Notes under the pieces: generated by a model | What the model saw: the letters and a program-made list of their open reading frames with translations, nothing else | Database searches by the model: none | What the model was told of the DNA's origin: nothing | Program-made: the position numbers and the translations under genes | Part shown: one piece after another, positions 1 through 8,610 of the stretch | Position numbering within the stretch: the first letter of the stretch is position 1 | Layout of the letters: the number at the start of each line of letters is the position of its first letter | Assembly (NCBI GenBank): GCA_028749205.1 | Contig: JAQULR010000007.1 | Location: forward strand, 21,377 to 73,013 | Direction of reading: 5' to 3' | Length of the DNA: 51,637 nucleotides | Origin: Acidobacteriota bacterium | GTDB lineage: Bacteria > Acidobacteriota > Aminicenantia > Aminicenantales > Saccharicenantaceae

Positions 1-227
1 CCGCGCAGGCTCTTTACAATTTAGGAGATTACCAGAAAGCCATAGATGTTCTGGATAAAGCAGTCAACCATTATGGGACCGACATTCATCTGCTGAATCT
101 GATCGGTGATTGTTACCTAAGTCTGGGAGAAAAAGAGGCAGCCCTGGTTGTATGGGAGAAATCGCTGGAGATGATGGCAGATCAGCCAGAACTCAAGAAG
201 AAAATTCAATCAATAAAACAAAAATAG
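1..227 (+). CDS. C-terminal fragment of a TPR protein (probable GWxTD-family paralogue)
   Basis: An open frame runs in from the left edge and ends at TAG 225-227, giving about 74 residues. It contains one and a half tetratricopeptide-like helical pairs (LGDYQKAIDVLDKAV, then IGDCYLSLGEKEAALVVWEKSL) and a lysine-rich end. The fragment aligns without gaps over most of its length with the last 75 residues of the GWxTD/TPR protein at 41459-43552, sharing landmarks such as YGT/FGT, LN.IG.C and W-E-x-S-L. It is therefore probably the tail of a second protein of that family. The body lies outside the window, so the GWxTD domain itself is inferred. No terminator hairpin is seen after the stop, only a short T run at 233-239. 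Confidence 0.85.
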   Translation, partial: AQALYNLGDYQKAIDVLDKAVNHYGTDIHLLNLIGDCYLSLGEKEAALVVWEKSLEMMADQPELKKKIQSIKQK

Positions 228-271
228 CCCGGTTTTTTTCAAAAAAAAAATACCAGCAAGAAAAAAAACGC

Positions 272-300
272 TTGATATGCCAATAGATATCTGATATATT
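272..300 (+). promoter_or_regulatory. Sigma-70 promoter for the activase-hypD operon
   Basis: TTGATA (272-277) and TATATT (295-300) are separated by exactly 17 bp. The predicted start is near 307, only about 10 nt before the activase ATG at 318, with a weak SD (TGGAG, 308-312) in between. The 5' leader would be almost absent. This is a sequence match only. Confidence 0.6.
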
Positions 301-317
301 AAATACCTGGAGATAAG

Positions 318-1223
318 ATGAACGGTCTGATCTTTGACCTTAAGCATTATGCAGTCCATGATGGACCAGGTATAAGGCTTAATGTTTTTTTCAAGGGCTG
401 TCCCCTTCATTGTTTATGGTGCCATAATCCCGAAGGTATCTCTTTCCAGCCTGAGCTGATGTTAATGCCTAACCGCTGTGCTCACTGCGGTGATTGTGTC
501 AGGAGTTGTCGCTATGAAGCCCTGTCACAAAATTCTGAAGGTGTGGTGTCAGTTGACCGTACCAGGTGTACTTTATGCCGAGATTGTCTTGAGGCCTGCC
601 AGCGTGAAGCTATTGCTATGGCTGGCCAGGAAATGTCAGTAGATGAAGTGGTGAATGAGGCCGAAAAAGACCGCATATTTTTTGAGCAATCAGGTGGCGG
701 GGTGACTCTTACCGGGGGTGAGCCCTTAGCCCAGCCAGCTTTCGCGGCCTCGCTTATGGGAGAATTGAAAAAAAGAAGCATCCAGGTTGCTCTGGATACC
801 TCTGGCTATGCTGACCCAGAGGTTTTTCTCCAGCTGGCCAAAAAAGCCGACCTGATTCTGTTTGACCTGAAAATTATGGATAATAAGAAACACCGGAAAT
901 ATACTGGAGTTGCCAACGATATGATCCTTGATAATCTTAAATCACTGGATAAACTGGGAATACCGGTCTGGGTCCGGCTGCCACTTATTCCTGGAGTTAA
1001 TGATGATGTAGAAAACTTAGAAGCCATGGCGAATTTTCTTTCTGGCCTTAAATTAATTAAAATGATAAATGTGCTTCCCTATCATAAAGGTGGGGTGGAA
1101 AAGTTTTATCGCTTAGGCCGGGATAATGAATTTGCTGTCTACACACCACCGTCTGAAGACAAAGTGGAAGCGGTCATAGAGTTTTTTAAAAATAAAGGCT
1201 TTCGGGTTAAGAAAGGAGGATGA
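318..1223 (+). CDS. Glycyl-radical enzyme activating enzyme (radical SAM, HypD activase)
   Basis: This 301-residue radical SAM protein of the PflA family would use S-adenosylmethionine to install the glycyl radical on the enzyme encoded next. The radical SAM cluster ligands are Cys28, Cys32 and Cys35 (GCPLHCLWC). An inserted bacterial-type ferredoxin domain follows with two CxxCxxCxxxC sets (Cys54/57/60/64 and Cys84/87/90/94), as in most non-PFL activases. The SAM-contacting TGGEPL motif is near residue 133. The gene ends 3 nt before the hypD ATG, and the SD for hypD (AAAGGAGG) lies inside its last codons, so the pair is translationally linked. Partner identity comes from this arrangement. 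The enzyme needs anoxic conditions. Confidence 0.93.
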   Translation: MNGLIFDLKHYAVHDGPGIRLNVFFKGCPLHCLWCHNPEGISFQPELMLMPNRCAHCGDCVRSCRYEALSQNSEGVVSVDRTRCTLCRDCLEACQREAIAMAGQEMSVDEVVNEAEKDRIFFEQSGGGVTLTGGEPLAQPAFAASLMGELKKRSIQVALDTSGYADPEVFLQLAKKADLILFDLKIMDNKKHRKYTGVANDMILDNLKSLDKLGIPVWVRLPLIPGVNDDVENLEAMANFLSGLKLIKMINVLPYHKGGVEKFYRLGRDNEFAVYTPPSEDKVEAVIEFFKNKGFRVKKGG

Positions 1224-1226
1224 GAG

Positions 1227-3590
1227 ATGAACCAAAGAGTAAAAAAACTTAGAGAGCAATCTCTAAACACCAGGCCATCAATATCCTCAGAAAGGGCCAG
1301 AATTGTAACTGAAGCTTACAGAAGTCCTGAAGTTCAGACGGCCTCTTTTCCGGTACAAAGGGCTCTGGTTTTTAAGGCCCTGATGGAGAAAAAATCCATC
1401 TTCATCGATGAAGGAGAACTTATTGTGGGCGAGCGTGGCCCAGCCCATAAAGCTACTCCTACTTACCCTGAAGTCTGCTGTCACAGCCTGGAAGACCTGG
1501 AAATCTTGAACTCTAGGCCGAAAACTTCATTTGCGGTTGATGAAGAAACCTTGAGGCTATACCACGATGAAATAATTCCTTACTGGGATGGCCGGTCGAT
1601 GCGTGACCAGATATTTGCTCAGATGACTCCTGAATGGAAAGCTGCTTATGAGGCCGGGATTTTCACCGAATTTATGGAGCAAAGGACTCCAGGACACACG
1701 GTTCTGGGTGATAAAATTTATAAAAAAGGCCTGTTAGATATCAGAAAAGATATAGAGGAATCATTGGCCCAGATTGATTTTCTCAACGATCCTGAAGCTT
1801 TCGACAAGCAAGAAGAGCTTAAAGCTATGGCCATCTGTGCTGAGGCTCTCATTACCTATGCTCGACGCCAGGCCGACTTAGCCAGGGAAATGGCTGCCAA
1901 GGAAAAAAACTCGGAGCGCAAAAAAGAGCTGGAAAAAATTGCTGCTACCTGCGACTGGGTACCAGCTAAAGCTCCAAGAGATTTCTGGGAAGCTCTCCAG
2001 TATTACTGGTTTGTTCATGTCGGAGTGACTACTGAGTATAACACCTGGGATTCATTCAACCCTGGGCGCCTTGATCAACACCTTTATCCTTTTTATAAGA
2101 AAGGATTAGAAGATGGAACCTTGAGTGAAGATTGGGCTAAAGAATTGCTTCAAGCTTTCTGGGTAAAATTCAACAACCAGCCAGCTCCGCCCAAAGTAGG
2201 AGTGACTGCTGAAGAGAGTGGAACCTATACCGATTTTGCTTTGATTAACCTTGGCGGGCTCAAACCTGATGGCCAGGACGGAGTTAATGAGCTTTCTTAT
2301 CTCATTCTGGATGTAATTGAAGAAATGAGATTGTTGCAGCCAAGCTCGATGGTTCAAGTCAGCCAAAAAAACCCTGATCCCCTGCTTCTGAGGGCGCTGA
2401 AAATTATCCGAACTGGCTTTGGCCAGCCCTCAATTTTTAATACGGACGCCATAATTCAGGAACTGTTAAGGCAAGGGAAGAATCTGGAAGATGCCAGAAA
2501 AGGCGGAGCCAGCGGTTGTGTAGAGGCTGGAGCTTTTGGCACCGAAGCCTATATCCTGACTGGATATTTTAATATTCCTAAGGTTTTTGAAATTACCTTA
2601 AACAATGGGATTGATCCGAGGACCGGAAAGAAGATAGGCCTGGAGACTGGAGAGGCCGTCAATTTTCAGAGCTTTGATGAGCTGATGAAGGCTTTTGAAA
2701 AGCAGATGCAGTATTTTATTGATATCAAAATCAGGGGTAATAATCTAATTGAGAAGCTGTATGCTACCTATCTGCCGGCGCCATTTCTGTCGCTGTTCAT
2801 AGATGACTGCATAGTTAAAGGTAAGGATTATCATGATGGAGGTGCTCGCTACAACACCCGTTATATCCAGGGCGTAGGACTTGGCTCAATTACTGACATT
2901 CTGGCCTCAGTTAAACACAACGTTTTTGATCATAAAGTTTTAACTATGGCTGAGCTGCTGGAAGCTTTAAACCGGAATTTCGAAGGCCATGAGCGGCTTC
3001 GAGACCGGTTTATCAACAAGACACCCAAATACGGTAATGACGATGATTATGCTGATAACTTAGCCCGGCAGGTGTTTGAGACGTATTTTAAGACAATTGA
3101 TGGTCGACCAACAGTTTGTGGGGGGACCTACCGGATAAACCTGCTGCCGACTACAGTCCATGTCTATTTCGGCAAGGTTACCGGGGCTACTCCCGATGGG
3201 CGGTTGGCCGGCGAGCCTCTGTCCGAAGGAATTTCGCCTGTTCAGGGAATGGACAGAAAAGGACCGACGGCAGTAATAAAATCAGTTAGCAAGATAGACC
3301 ACCTCAAAACCGGTGGAACATTACTCAATCAGAAGTTTACCCCACAGCTTCTGGCTGATGAAGAGGGGCTGGTTAAGTTGAAAGACCTCATCCGAGCTTA
3401 TTTCAAGCTGATGGGGCATCATGTCCAATTCAACGTAGTAACTGCCGATACTCTACGCCAGGCTCAGAAATTTCCTGAGAAGTACCGCGACTTGATAGTC
3501 CGAGTTGCCGGTTACAGCGATTATTTCGTCGATTGTGCTAAGGAGCTTCAGGACGAAATTATCCGCCGGACCGAACATCAGGGACTATAA
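1227..3590 (+). CDS. hypD: trans-4-hydroxy-L-proline dehydratase (glycyl radical enzyme)
   Basis: This 787-residue glycyl radical enzyme has the thiyl-radical site GCVE (Cys431, Glu433) and the C-terminal radical loop RVAGYSDYF with the radical Gly at 762. It is assigned to HypD rather than CutC, glycerol dehydratase or PFL because the residues I recall as lining the hydroxyproline site of Clostridioides difficile HypD (F152, H160, D278, S334, F340, C434, E436, Y450, G765) all occur here at a constant offset of three (F149, H157, D275, S331, F337, C431, E433, Y447, G762). The Cys motif continues GCVEAGAFG, lacking the proline after Glu that I associate with CutC and diol dehydratases. The product would be pyrroline-5-carboxylate, normally reduced to proline by ProC. 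No proC is in the window. No clear terminator follows. Confidence 0.87.
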   Translation: MNQRVKKLREQSLNTRPSISSERARIVTEAYRSPEVQTASFPVQRALVFKALMEKKSIFIDEGELIVGERGPAHKATPTYPEVCCHSLEDLEILNSRPKTSFAVDEETLRLYHDEIIPYWDGRSMRDQIFAQMTPEWKAAYEAGIFTEFMEQRTPGHTVLGDKIYKKGLLDIRKDIEESLAQIDFLNDPEAFDKQEELKAMAICAEALITYARRQADLAREMAAKEKNSERKKELEKIAATCDWVPAKAPRDFWEALQYYWFVHVGVTTEYNTWDSFNPGRLDQHLYPFYKKGLEDGTLSEDWAKELLQAFWVKFNNQPAPPKVGVTAEESGTYTDFALINLGGLKPDGQDGVNELSYLILDVIEEMRLLQPSSMVQVSQKNPDPLLLRALKIIRTGFGQPSIFNTDAIIQELLRQGKNLEDARKGGASGCVEAGAFGTEAYILTGYFNIPKVFEITLNNGIDPRTGKKIGLETGEAVNFQSFDELMKAFEKQMQYFIDIKIRGNNLIEKLYATYLPAPFLSLFIDDCIVKGKDYHDGGARYNTRYIQGVGLGSITDILASVKHNVFDHKVLTMAELLEALNRNFEGHERLRDRFINKTPKYGNDDDYADNLARQVFETYFKTIDGRPTVCGGTYRINLLPTTVHVYFGKVTGATPDGRLAGEPLSEGISPVQGMDRKGPTAVIKSVSKIDHLKTGGTLLNQKFTPQLLADEEGLVKLKDLIRAYFKLMGHHVQFNVVTADTLRQAQKFPEKYRDLIVRVAGYSDYFVDCAKELQDEIIRRTEHQGL

Positions 3591-4005
3591 AGGGTGAAGG
3601 CTTAGCGGCCTAAAGTTCCTGGTATCTAATATTTTATAAGGTGAATTCCTGCAGCAGAAACTTACCAGAAAATCTTGATTAATCTCTAAGCTAAGGCCCA
3701 GGTCTTTCAGGTGCCGGAGCTAAAAAAGATTCCAGATTAAAACCACCTTCTTTTGGTATATTATTTACCTATCTTATTCCTAAGGTCGAACAGGTCTCAA
3801 TATTTTAGATTATCATTGATAAGAAAAGCGAGACATGATTGGATTTTCCTAAAACGGTTAGGGCCCCTGATTTTTTCTTGAATAATCCAGGTTTAAAACC
3901 TACCTCTTATCACATAAAGTAATAATACTGGCCGGAAATTAAAGATTTTTCATTTCAACTGTCTGTGTTAGAATTTAGCTAAAAGTAAAATCTTAGGAGG
4001 TAAGA
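3591..4005. other. Intergenic region, no gene recognised
   Basis: These 415 bp between hypD and the MscS-like gene are AT-rich with stop codons in all frames. I found no hairpin followed by a T run, no tRNA and no convincing promoter. The only clear element is the SD TAGGAGG (3994-4000) of the next gene. Confidence 0.6.
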
Positions 4006-4920
4006 ATGTTCACGCCAGAATTTTTTCAAAAAGTTTTAGCCTGGCTGTTGACCACTGGCCTAAAAATCGTTTTGATTGTTGTTGTAGCCTTAATTTTGCA
4101 AAAAGTTGTCCGACGTTTAGGTCTGCGGCTAGAGAAAATTTTCCTGAAACGAAGAGAAGACGACGAATCAATTAAAAGATCCAAGACTTTGTCCAATCTA
4201 ATCATAAAGTCTGTAAATATCTTTATTACCATAATTGCGGCCATAACTATTCTAGGAGCTCTGGACATTCAAATTGGCCCGATCCTAGCCACAGCTGGAG
4301 TGGCTGGCCTGGCTGTGGGCTTTGCAGCCCAATCTCTGGTCAAAGATATAATCAACGGCTTCTTTATCATCCTCTGGGATCAGATTAGAGTCGGTGATGT
4401 TGTCCAGGTGGCTGGCATCAGCGGAGCTGTTGAAGACCTCAATCTAAAGATGACAGTCTTAAGGAGCTTAGAAGGAAATGTCCATTTTATACCCAACCAT
4501 TTGATTGATGTCGTTAGTAACATGACCAAAGAATTCTCCAGGTATGTATTTGATATTGGGGTAAGTTATTTTGAAGATGTCGATGAAGTTATCGAGACCA
4601 TGAAAGAAGTTGATGAAGAGCTCAGAACCGACCCTCAGTTTTCTGAGGACATTCTAGCTCCTCTGGAGATTCTTGGCCTGGACAAGTTTGATGATTCGGC
4701 GGTTATCGTAAGAGGTAGAACTACAACTAAAGCGGGCAAACAGTGGGGGATTGGCAGGGAATTTAACCGGCGTTTGAAAAAAGCTTTTGAGCGCAAAGCT
4801 ATTAGCATTCCATTCCCGCATCTGACACTATTTGCTGGAGAGGATAAAGAAGGTCAAGCGCCGCCCCTTAGAATAAAGGTTACTGGTGAGCTCAAAGAGA
4901 ATCTGCAGAAAGAAAACTAA
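4006..4920 (+). CDS. MscS-family small-conductance mechanosensitive channel
   Basis: This 304-residue inner-membrane protein would open on membrane tension to release solutes during osmotic downshock. The first hydrophobic segment (about residues 10-30) is followed by a charged loop (KRREDDES). A second segment lies near 65-90. A third, glycine/alanine-rich pore helix lies at about 95-120 (GVAGLAVGFAAQSLVKDI), the hallmark of the family. The soluble beta domain follows (DQIRVGDVVQVAG, IPNHLIDVVSN) and then the alpha/beta C-terminal domain. It is of the compact YkuT/MscS size, not the long MscK type. The start is set by SD TAGGAGG five bases upstream. It lies between hypD and an amino-acid enzyme, but nothing in the sequence links it functionally to either. 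Confidence 0.93.
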   Translation: MFTPEFFQKVLAWLLTTGLKIVLIVVVALILQKVVRRLGLRLEKIFLKRREDDESIKRSKTLSNLIIKSVNIFITIIAAITILGALDIQIGPILATAGVAGLAVGFAAQSLVKDIINGFFIILWDQIRVGDVVQVAGISGAVEDLNLKMTVLRSLEGNVHFIPNHLIDVVSNMTKEFSRYVFDIGVSYFEDVDEVIETMKEVDEELRTDPQFSEDILAPLEILGLDKFDDSAVIVRGRTTTKAGKQWGIGREFNRRLKKAFERKAISIPFPHLTLFAGEDKEGQAPPLRIKVTGELKENLQKEN

Positions 4921-5020
4921 GCTATTTTATTCATAAAACCGAATTGGCTCGAGATTTTCAATTACACTGATAAGAACATTAAAAAGGCTACGTTGAAAAA
5001 GATAAAGAAAGGATGACCAA

Positions 5021-6010
5021 GTGAAAACCTATGCCTACTTTGAATCTGAAATCAAAAAGCTAATCAGACTTAAAGAGGCTATCCCAACCGTCGAAAAAGC
5101 CCTGGCAGCTTTTAGCTCCGGACAAGTTATTCTGCCGGGGGTTATCAACCTGGACTTGCCAGAGTCCAAAGGTGAGGTGCATGTTAAAGCTGCTTACATT
5201 AAAGGTGATGAAACTTATGTGATTAAAGTTGCTTCAGGTTTCTATGAAAATCCAGGGTTGGGCCTTGCAGTAGGTAATGGTCTAATGCTGGTTTTTAAAG
5301 CCAAGACGGGAGAGCTAGCCGCTGTTCTCTTTGATAGAGGATATCTGACAGACCTGAGGACAGCTGCGGCTGGAGGGGTGGCTGCTAATTGTCTGGCCAA
5401 AAGCCAGATAGAAAAAGTGGCGGTGATTGGCTCGGGGATGCAGGCTCGTTTTCAGCTAAAAGCCCTGGGGGAGGTGCGTTCCTTCAGGGAAGTAGCCGCC
5501 TGGAGCCGAAATCCCTTCAACGTCAGGAAATACATCGGAGAAATGGCCGAAATCTTTGGTGAAGTTAAATTCTATTCTGCAGAGACGGCTGAAGAAGCTG
5601 TAAAAGAAGCTGATTTAATCATCACCGCTACCCCTAGCCGGCAGCCTATTATTAGAGCCGAGTGGCTAAAACCGGGCGTGCACATAACTGCTATAGGCTC
5701 AGACGGTTCCGACAAGCAGGAACTTTACCCTGAAGTTTTGCTCAGAGCTGATGGAGTTTTCTGCGATTCTGTGACCCAATGCTGTCAGCTGGGCGAGGTT
5801 CACCAGGCCCTGAAAGCCGGGGTTATTTCGGAAAGCAAAATCACTGGAGAAATCGGTGAGCTGATTCTCGGGCTCAAGCCAGGAAGACAATCAGCGGATG
5901 AAATTACCATCGCTGATCTTACTGGACTTGGAGTGCAGGATGCAGCTATTGCTAACTTATTCCTCAAACAGGCGAAAGATTCAGGCTATCAGGGCCGGGC
6001 TTTAAGTTGA
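5021..6010 (+). CDS. Ornithine cyclodeaminase / mu-crystallin family enzyme
   Basis: This 329-residue NAD(P)-binding protein belongs to the family that includes ornithine cyclodeaminase, archaeal alanine dehydrogenase, ketimine reductases and pyrroline-2-carboxylate reductase. Visible family features are Lys69 (VIKVASGF), Arg113 in DLRTAAAGG (substrate carboxylate), the nucleotide motif GSGMQAR (137-143) and catalytic-position Asp228 in GSDGSDKQEL. The GTG start at 5021 is chosen because SD AAAGG (5008-5012) is well placed. An ATG at 5013 opens only a three-codon frame. Family members convert ornithine to proline or reduce cyclic imines. A role in proline or hydroxyproline metabolism beside HypD is plausible but inferred, and the exact substrate cannot be read from the sequence. 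It is not ProC, whose fold and motifs differ. Confidence 0.88.
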   Translation: MKTYAYFESEIKKLIRLKEAIPTVEKALAAFSSGQVILPGVINLDLPESKGEVHVKAAYIKGDETYVIKVASGFYENPGLGLAVGNGLMLVFKAKTGELAAVLFDRGYLTDLRTAAAGGVAANCLAKSQIEKVAVIGSGMQARFQLKALGEVRSFREVAAWSRNPFNVRKYIGEMAEIFGEVKFYSAETAEEAVKEADLIITATPSRQPIIRAEWLKPGVHITAIGSDGSDKQELYPEVLLRADGVFCDSVTQCCQLGEVHQALKAGVISESKITGEIGELILGLKPGRQSADEITIADLTGLGVQDAAIANLFLKQAKDSGYQGRALS

Positions 6011-6025
6011 GAGAATTAATGCTGA

Positions 6026-6053
6026 TTGACTAAAGAGTAGTAAATTATATAAA
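6026..6053 (+). promoter_or_regulatory. Candidate sigma-70 promoter for the S46 peptidase
   Basis: TTGACT (6026-6031), a 16-bp spacer and TATAAA (6048-6053) lie in the 143-bp gap before the peptidase. The predicted leader is about 95 nt, with SD GGGAGG just before the ATG at 6154. Confidence 0.55.
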
Positions 6054-6153
6054 CTGAAATCTTAGTTCAATTTAGACAGGTAGGTGTTTTTAGCTCAAAA
6101 TTTGCCAGTTAAAATCTGCCTGTGAAAAAGTAAAAAATGCGGGAGGTAATAAT

Positions 6154-8316
6154 ATGAGAAAACCGGCCTTCAGGCAGGTCTTTAGCTTACTTATAGCAAT
6201 GGCTGTTATCTTGAACCTGACTACGATTGTGGCCGCCGATGAGGGGATGTGGCCTCTGAGTGAAATACCCAAACTCAACCTTCAGGAGAAAGGACTGCGG
6301 ATTGATCCCTCTTTAATTTATGACCCGGCCAAACGAAGTTTGCTCTATGCAGTTGTGCAGATAGGAGCTACCGGCTCGTTTATTTCTGAAGAGGGACTGA
6401 TCATCACTAACCATCATGTAGCTTTTGGTTCAGTCCAGGCAGTTAGCACTCCTGAGAGAGATTATCTTAAAAATGGATTTTTGGCTAAAAGTCGGGCGGA
6501 GGAAATCCCGGCACCCGGTCGAACTGCCCGGATCACTGAATCCTTCCAGGATGTCTCAGCTGAGGTTTTAAGTGTGGCTAAGAAAAATATGAGTTATGTT
6601 GATCGTACCAGAGCCATTGAGAAGAAAATTAAGAAGATTGTTGCCGAAGCCGAAAAAGCCAATCCTGGAAAAAGAGCTGAAGTAGCTGAGATGTTCCCGG
6701 GCAAGACCTACTGGTTATTTCTTTATACGGTATTAAGAGATATCAGGCTGGTTTATGTGCCTCCCTTGGCCATTGGAAATTTTGGTGGCGAAGAGGACAA
6801 CTGGATGTGGCCACGCCATACGGGTGATTTTGCTTTGATGAGGGCTTATGTGGGACCTGATGGAAGTCCGGCAGAATATAACGAAAAGAATGTGCCATTC
6901 AAGCCAAAGACTTATCTCAAGATAAATCCTTTGGGGACAGAAAAAGGTGATTTTGTATTTTTGCTTGGCTATCCGGGTCGGACTTACCGTCATCTACCAG
7001 CCAGCTACATCGCTTATGAGCAAAATATCAGAATGCCAGCAGTAGCCGACTGGTATGAATGGCAGATAAAATTAATGGAGGAGATGAGCCAGACCAGCCG
7101 GGAAGTTGCTTTGAAACATGATTCTAGGATTAAAGGTCTGGCCAATACCATGAAGAATTATCGCGGTAAGCTAGCCGGACTTAAACGTTTGAATTATCTG
7201 GAACAAAAACGCCAGGAAGAAAGGGCCTTGCAAGAATTCATCCAGGCTGATCCCAAGCGTCAGGCCGCTTACGATCAGGTTCTGGCCCGATTGGACAAAA
7301 TATATGATGATATGGGAAGCGAATTCCCGCGGATTTTTATTTTGGATAATTTAAGACGGTCAGTAACTCCTTTGCAAATTGCCCTAACTGTAGTTGAGGC
7401 TTCGATAGAACGCCAGAAGCCAGACCTGGAAAGAAATGCTGCCTACATGGATAGAAATTTTAACAGGCTAAAGCAAAGGATCGGATTAACCTTGAGCTCA
7501 AGTTTTTACCTTCCTACCGATATGGCCATATTTAAAGAACTCATGAAACGATCGCTGGCTTTGGATGAAAATCAGAGAATTAAGGAGCTTAACCGGTTGG
7601 TGATGCCTGACAAGAATCTGGATGACTGGCTGGTTGAATTTTTTAATTCTACCAAGATGGCCGATCCGGAATTTGTCAAGAGCCTCTGGGACAAAAAGCC
7701 TGATGAAATAAAAAAGATTGAAGACCCGATGATAAAATTGGCTCTGGCTCTTTACCCAGAATATAAGAAGATCGAGGAAACAAATCGGGCCAGAAAAGGC
7801 CAACTCGATGAACTTCAGGCTAAGCTGGTTGATGTCCGGCAGGAATTTCTGGGCCAGCAGTTTATTCCTGATGCTAATGGAACTCTGCGTCTGACTTACG
7901 GTCGGGTAGAAGGTTATGAACCTCGCGATGCGGTTTATTACAAACCCTTCACTACAGTTCAGGGGATTGTGGAAAAGACCACAGGTCAGGAGCCTTTTAA
8001 TACCCCAGCTGCCCTGCTACAGCTTATCAACCAGAGAAAATTCGGACGATATGTCAACCCGTCCCTGGATCAAGTGTCGGTCTGTTTGCTTTACAGCACT
8101 GATACCACTGGCGGTAACTCCGGCAGTCCGATTATCAACGCTCGTGGTGAACTGGTTGGGGTCAACTTTGACCGAGCCTGGGAAGCCACCATCAACGATT
8201 TTACTTGGAATCATCGTTTCAGCCGGTCAATCGGAGTGGATATCAGATATGTTTTATGGATACTAAAGGAGTTTGCCGGTGCTAATAATATCCTTGAAGA
8301 AATTGGAATAAAGTAA
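6154..8316 (+). CDS. Exported S46 dipeptidyl peptidase, DPP11-like (DPP7/DPP11 family)
   Basis: This 720-residue exported serine peptidase would remove dipeptides from free N-termini in the periplasm or at the cell surface. A Sec signal peptide spans residues 1-28 (cleavage after VAA). The chymotrypsin-fold triad is visible: His in TNHHVAFGS (87/88), Asp225 in WPRHTGDFALM and Ser656 in TGGNSGSP. The S1 pocket residue that separates DPP7 (Gly) from DPP11 (Arg, for Asp/Glu at P1) is Arg674 here (NFDRAWEA), which predicts acidic P1 specificity. The full-length match, including the long helical insert (about 290-560), argues for an active enzyme. Dipeptides could feed amino-acid fermentation; the link to hypD upstream is inference. 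The start is fixed by SD GGGAGG and the signal peptide. Confidence 0.92.
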   Translation: MRKPAFRQVFSLLIAMAVILNLTTIVAADEGMWPLSEIPKLNLQEKGLRIDPSLIYDPAKRSLLYAVVQIGATGSFISEEGLIITNHHVAFGSVQAVSTPERDYLKNGFLAKSRAEEIPAPGRTARITESFQDVSAEVLSVAKKNMSYVDRTRAIEKKIKKIVAEAEKANPGKRAEVAEMFPGKTYWLFLYTVLRDIRLVYVPPLAIGNFGGEEDNWMWPRHTGDFALMRAYVGPDGSPAEYNEKNVPFKPKTYLKINPLGTEKGDFVFLLGYPGRTYRHLPASYIAYEQNIRMPAVADWYEWQIKLMEEMSQTSREVALKHDSRIKGLANTMKNYRGKLAGLKRLNYLEQKRQEERALQEFIQADPKRQAAYDQVLARLDKIYDDMGSEFPRIFILDNLRRSVTPLQIALTVVEASIERQKPDLERNAAYMDRNFNRLKQRIGLTLSSSFYLPTDMAIFKELMKRSLALDENQRIKELNRLVMPDKNLDDWLVEFFNSTKMADPEFVKSLWDKKPDEIKKIEDPMIKLALALYPEYKKIEETNRARKGQLDELQAKLVDVRQEFLGQQFIPDANGTLRLTYGRVEGYEPRDAVYYKPFTTVQGIVEKTTGQEPFNTPAALLQLINQRKFGRYVNPSLDQVSVCLLYSTDTTGGNSGSPIINARGELVGVNFDRAWEATINDFTWNHRFSRSIGVDIRYVLWILKEFAGANNILEEIGIK

Positions 8317-8430
8317 GCGCCGGATTAAGAAAATTTATTCTTGTTAGCCTTTCTTTTTCTGTGGTATTAGGGGAAAGGGCCCTGTAACAGTTCCCGTCCG
8401 TCCTGGCTCCACCCATCCCCCGTGGGAAAC

Positions 8431-8473
8431 TCCTTCCGCTTCAGGCATAGCGGGGACAGGCCGTGCCACCCTA
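8431..8473. repeat. Dispersed intergenic repeat, copy 1
   Basis: This 43-bp GC-rich segment in an AT-rich spacer matches 34127-34169 at 35 of 43 positions in the same orientation, including an exact 15-mer GGGGACAGGCCGTGC. Both copies lie just downstream of a plus-strand gene. The preceding bases (8390-8430) are also unusually GC-rich (CCCGTCCG, CCCCCGTGGG). It could be an extragenic palindromic-type or MITE-like relic. No transposase is nearby. Confidence 0.7.
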
Positions 8474-8610
8474 TTTTCACTAGAGTATCAAATTGTTGAA
8501 AAAGATAGGTTGATTTCAGTAAAAGATTTTTGTAATTTTTGCGCCGTTATCTTAAAATATAAACATCAGGACAAAAGGTAATTAAAATAATGAAGGAGGA
8601 GGGCAGGAAT

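Noticed and set aside
5013-5024. Three-codon frame ATG-ACC-AAG-TGA overlapping the cyclodeaminase start
   Set aside because: It shares the SD, but such a short frame easily arises by chance; the GTG start explains the site.
5021-6010. Annotation as pyrroline-5-carboxylate reductase (ProC) because of hypD nearby
   Set aside because: Length and motifs (DLRTAAAGG, GSDGSDKQEL) are those of the cyclodeaminase/mu-crystallin family, not ProC.
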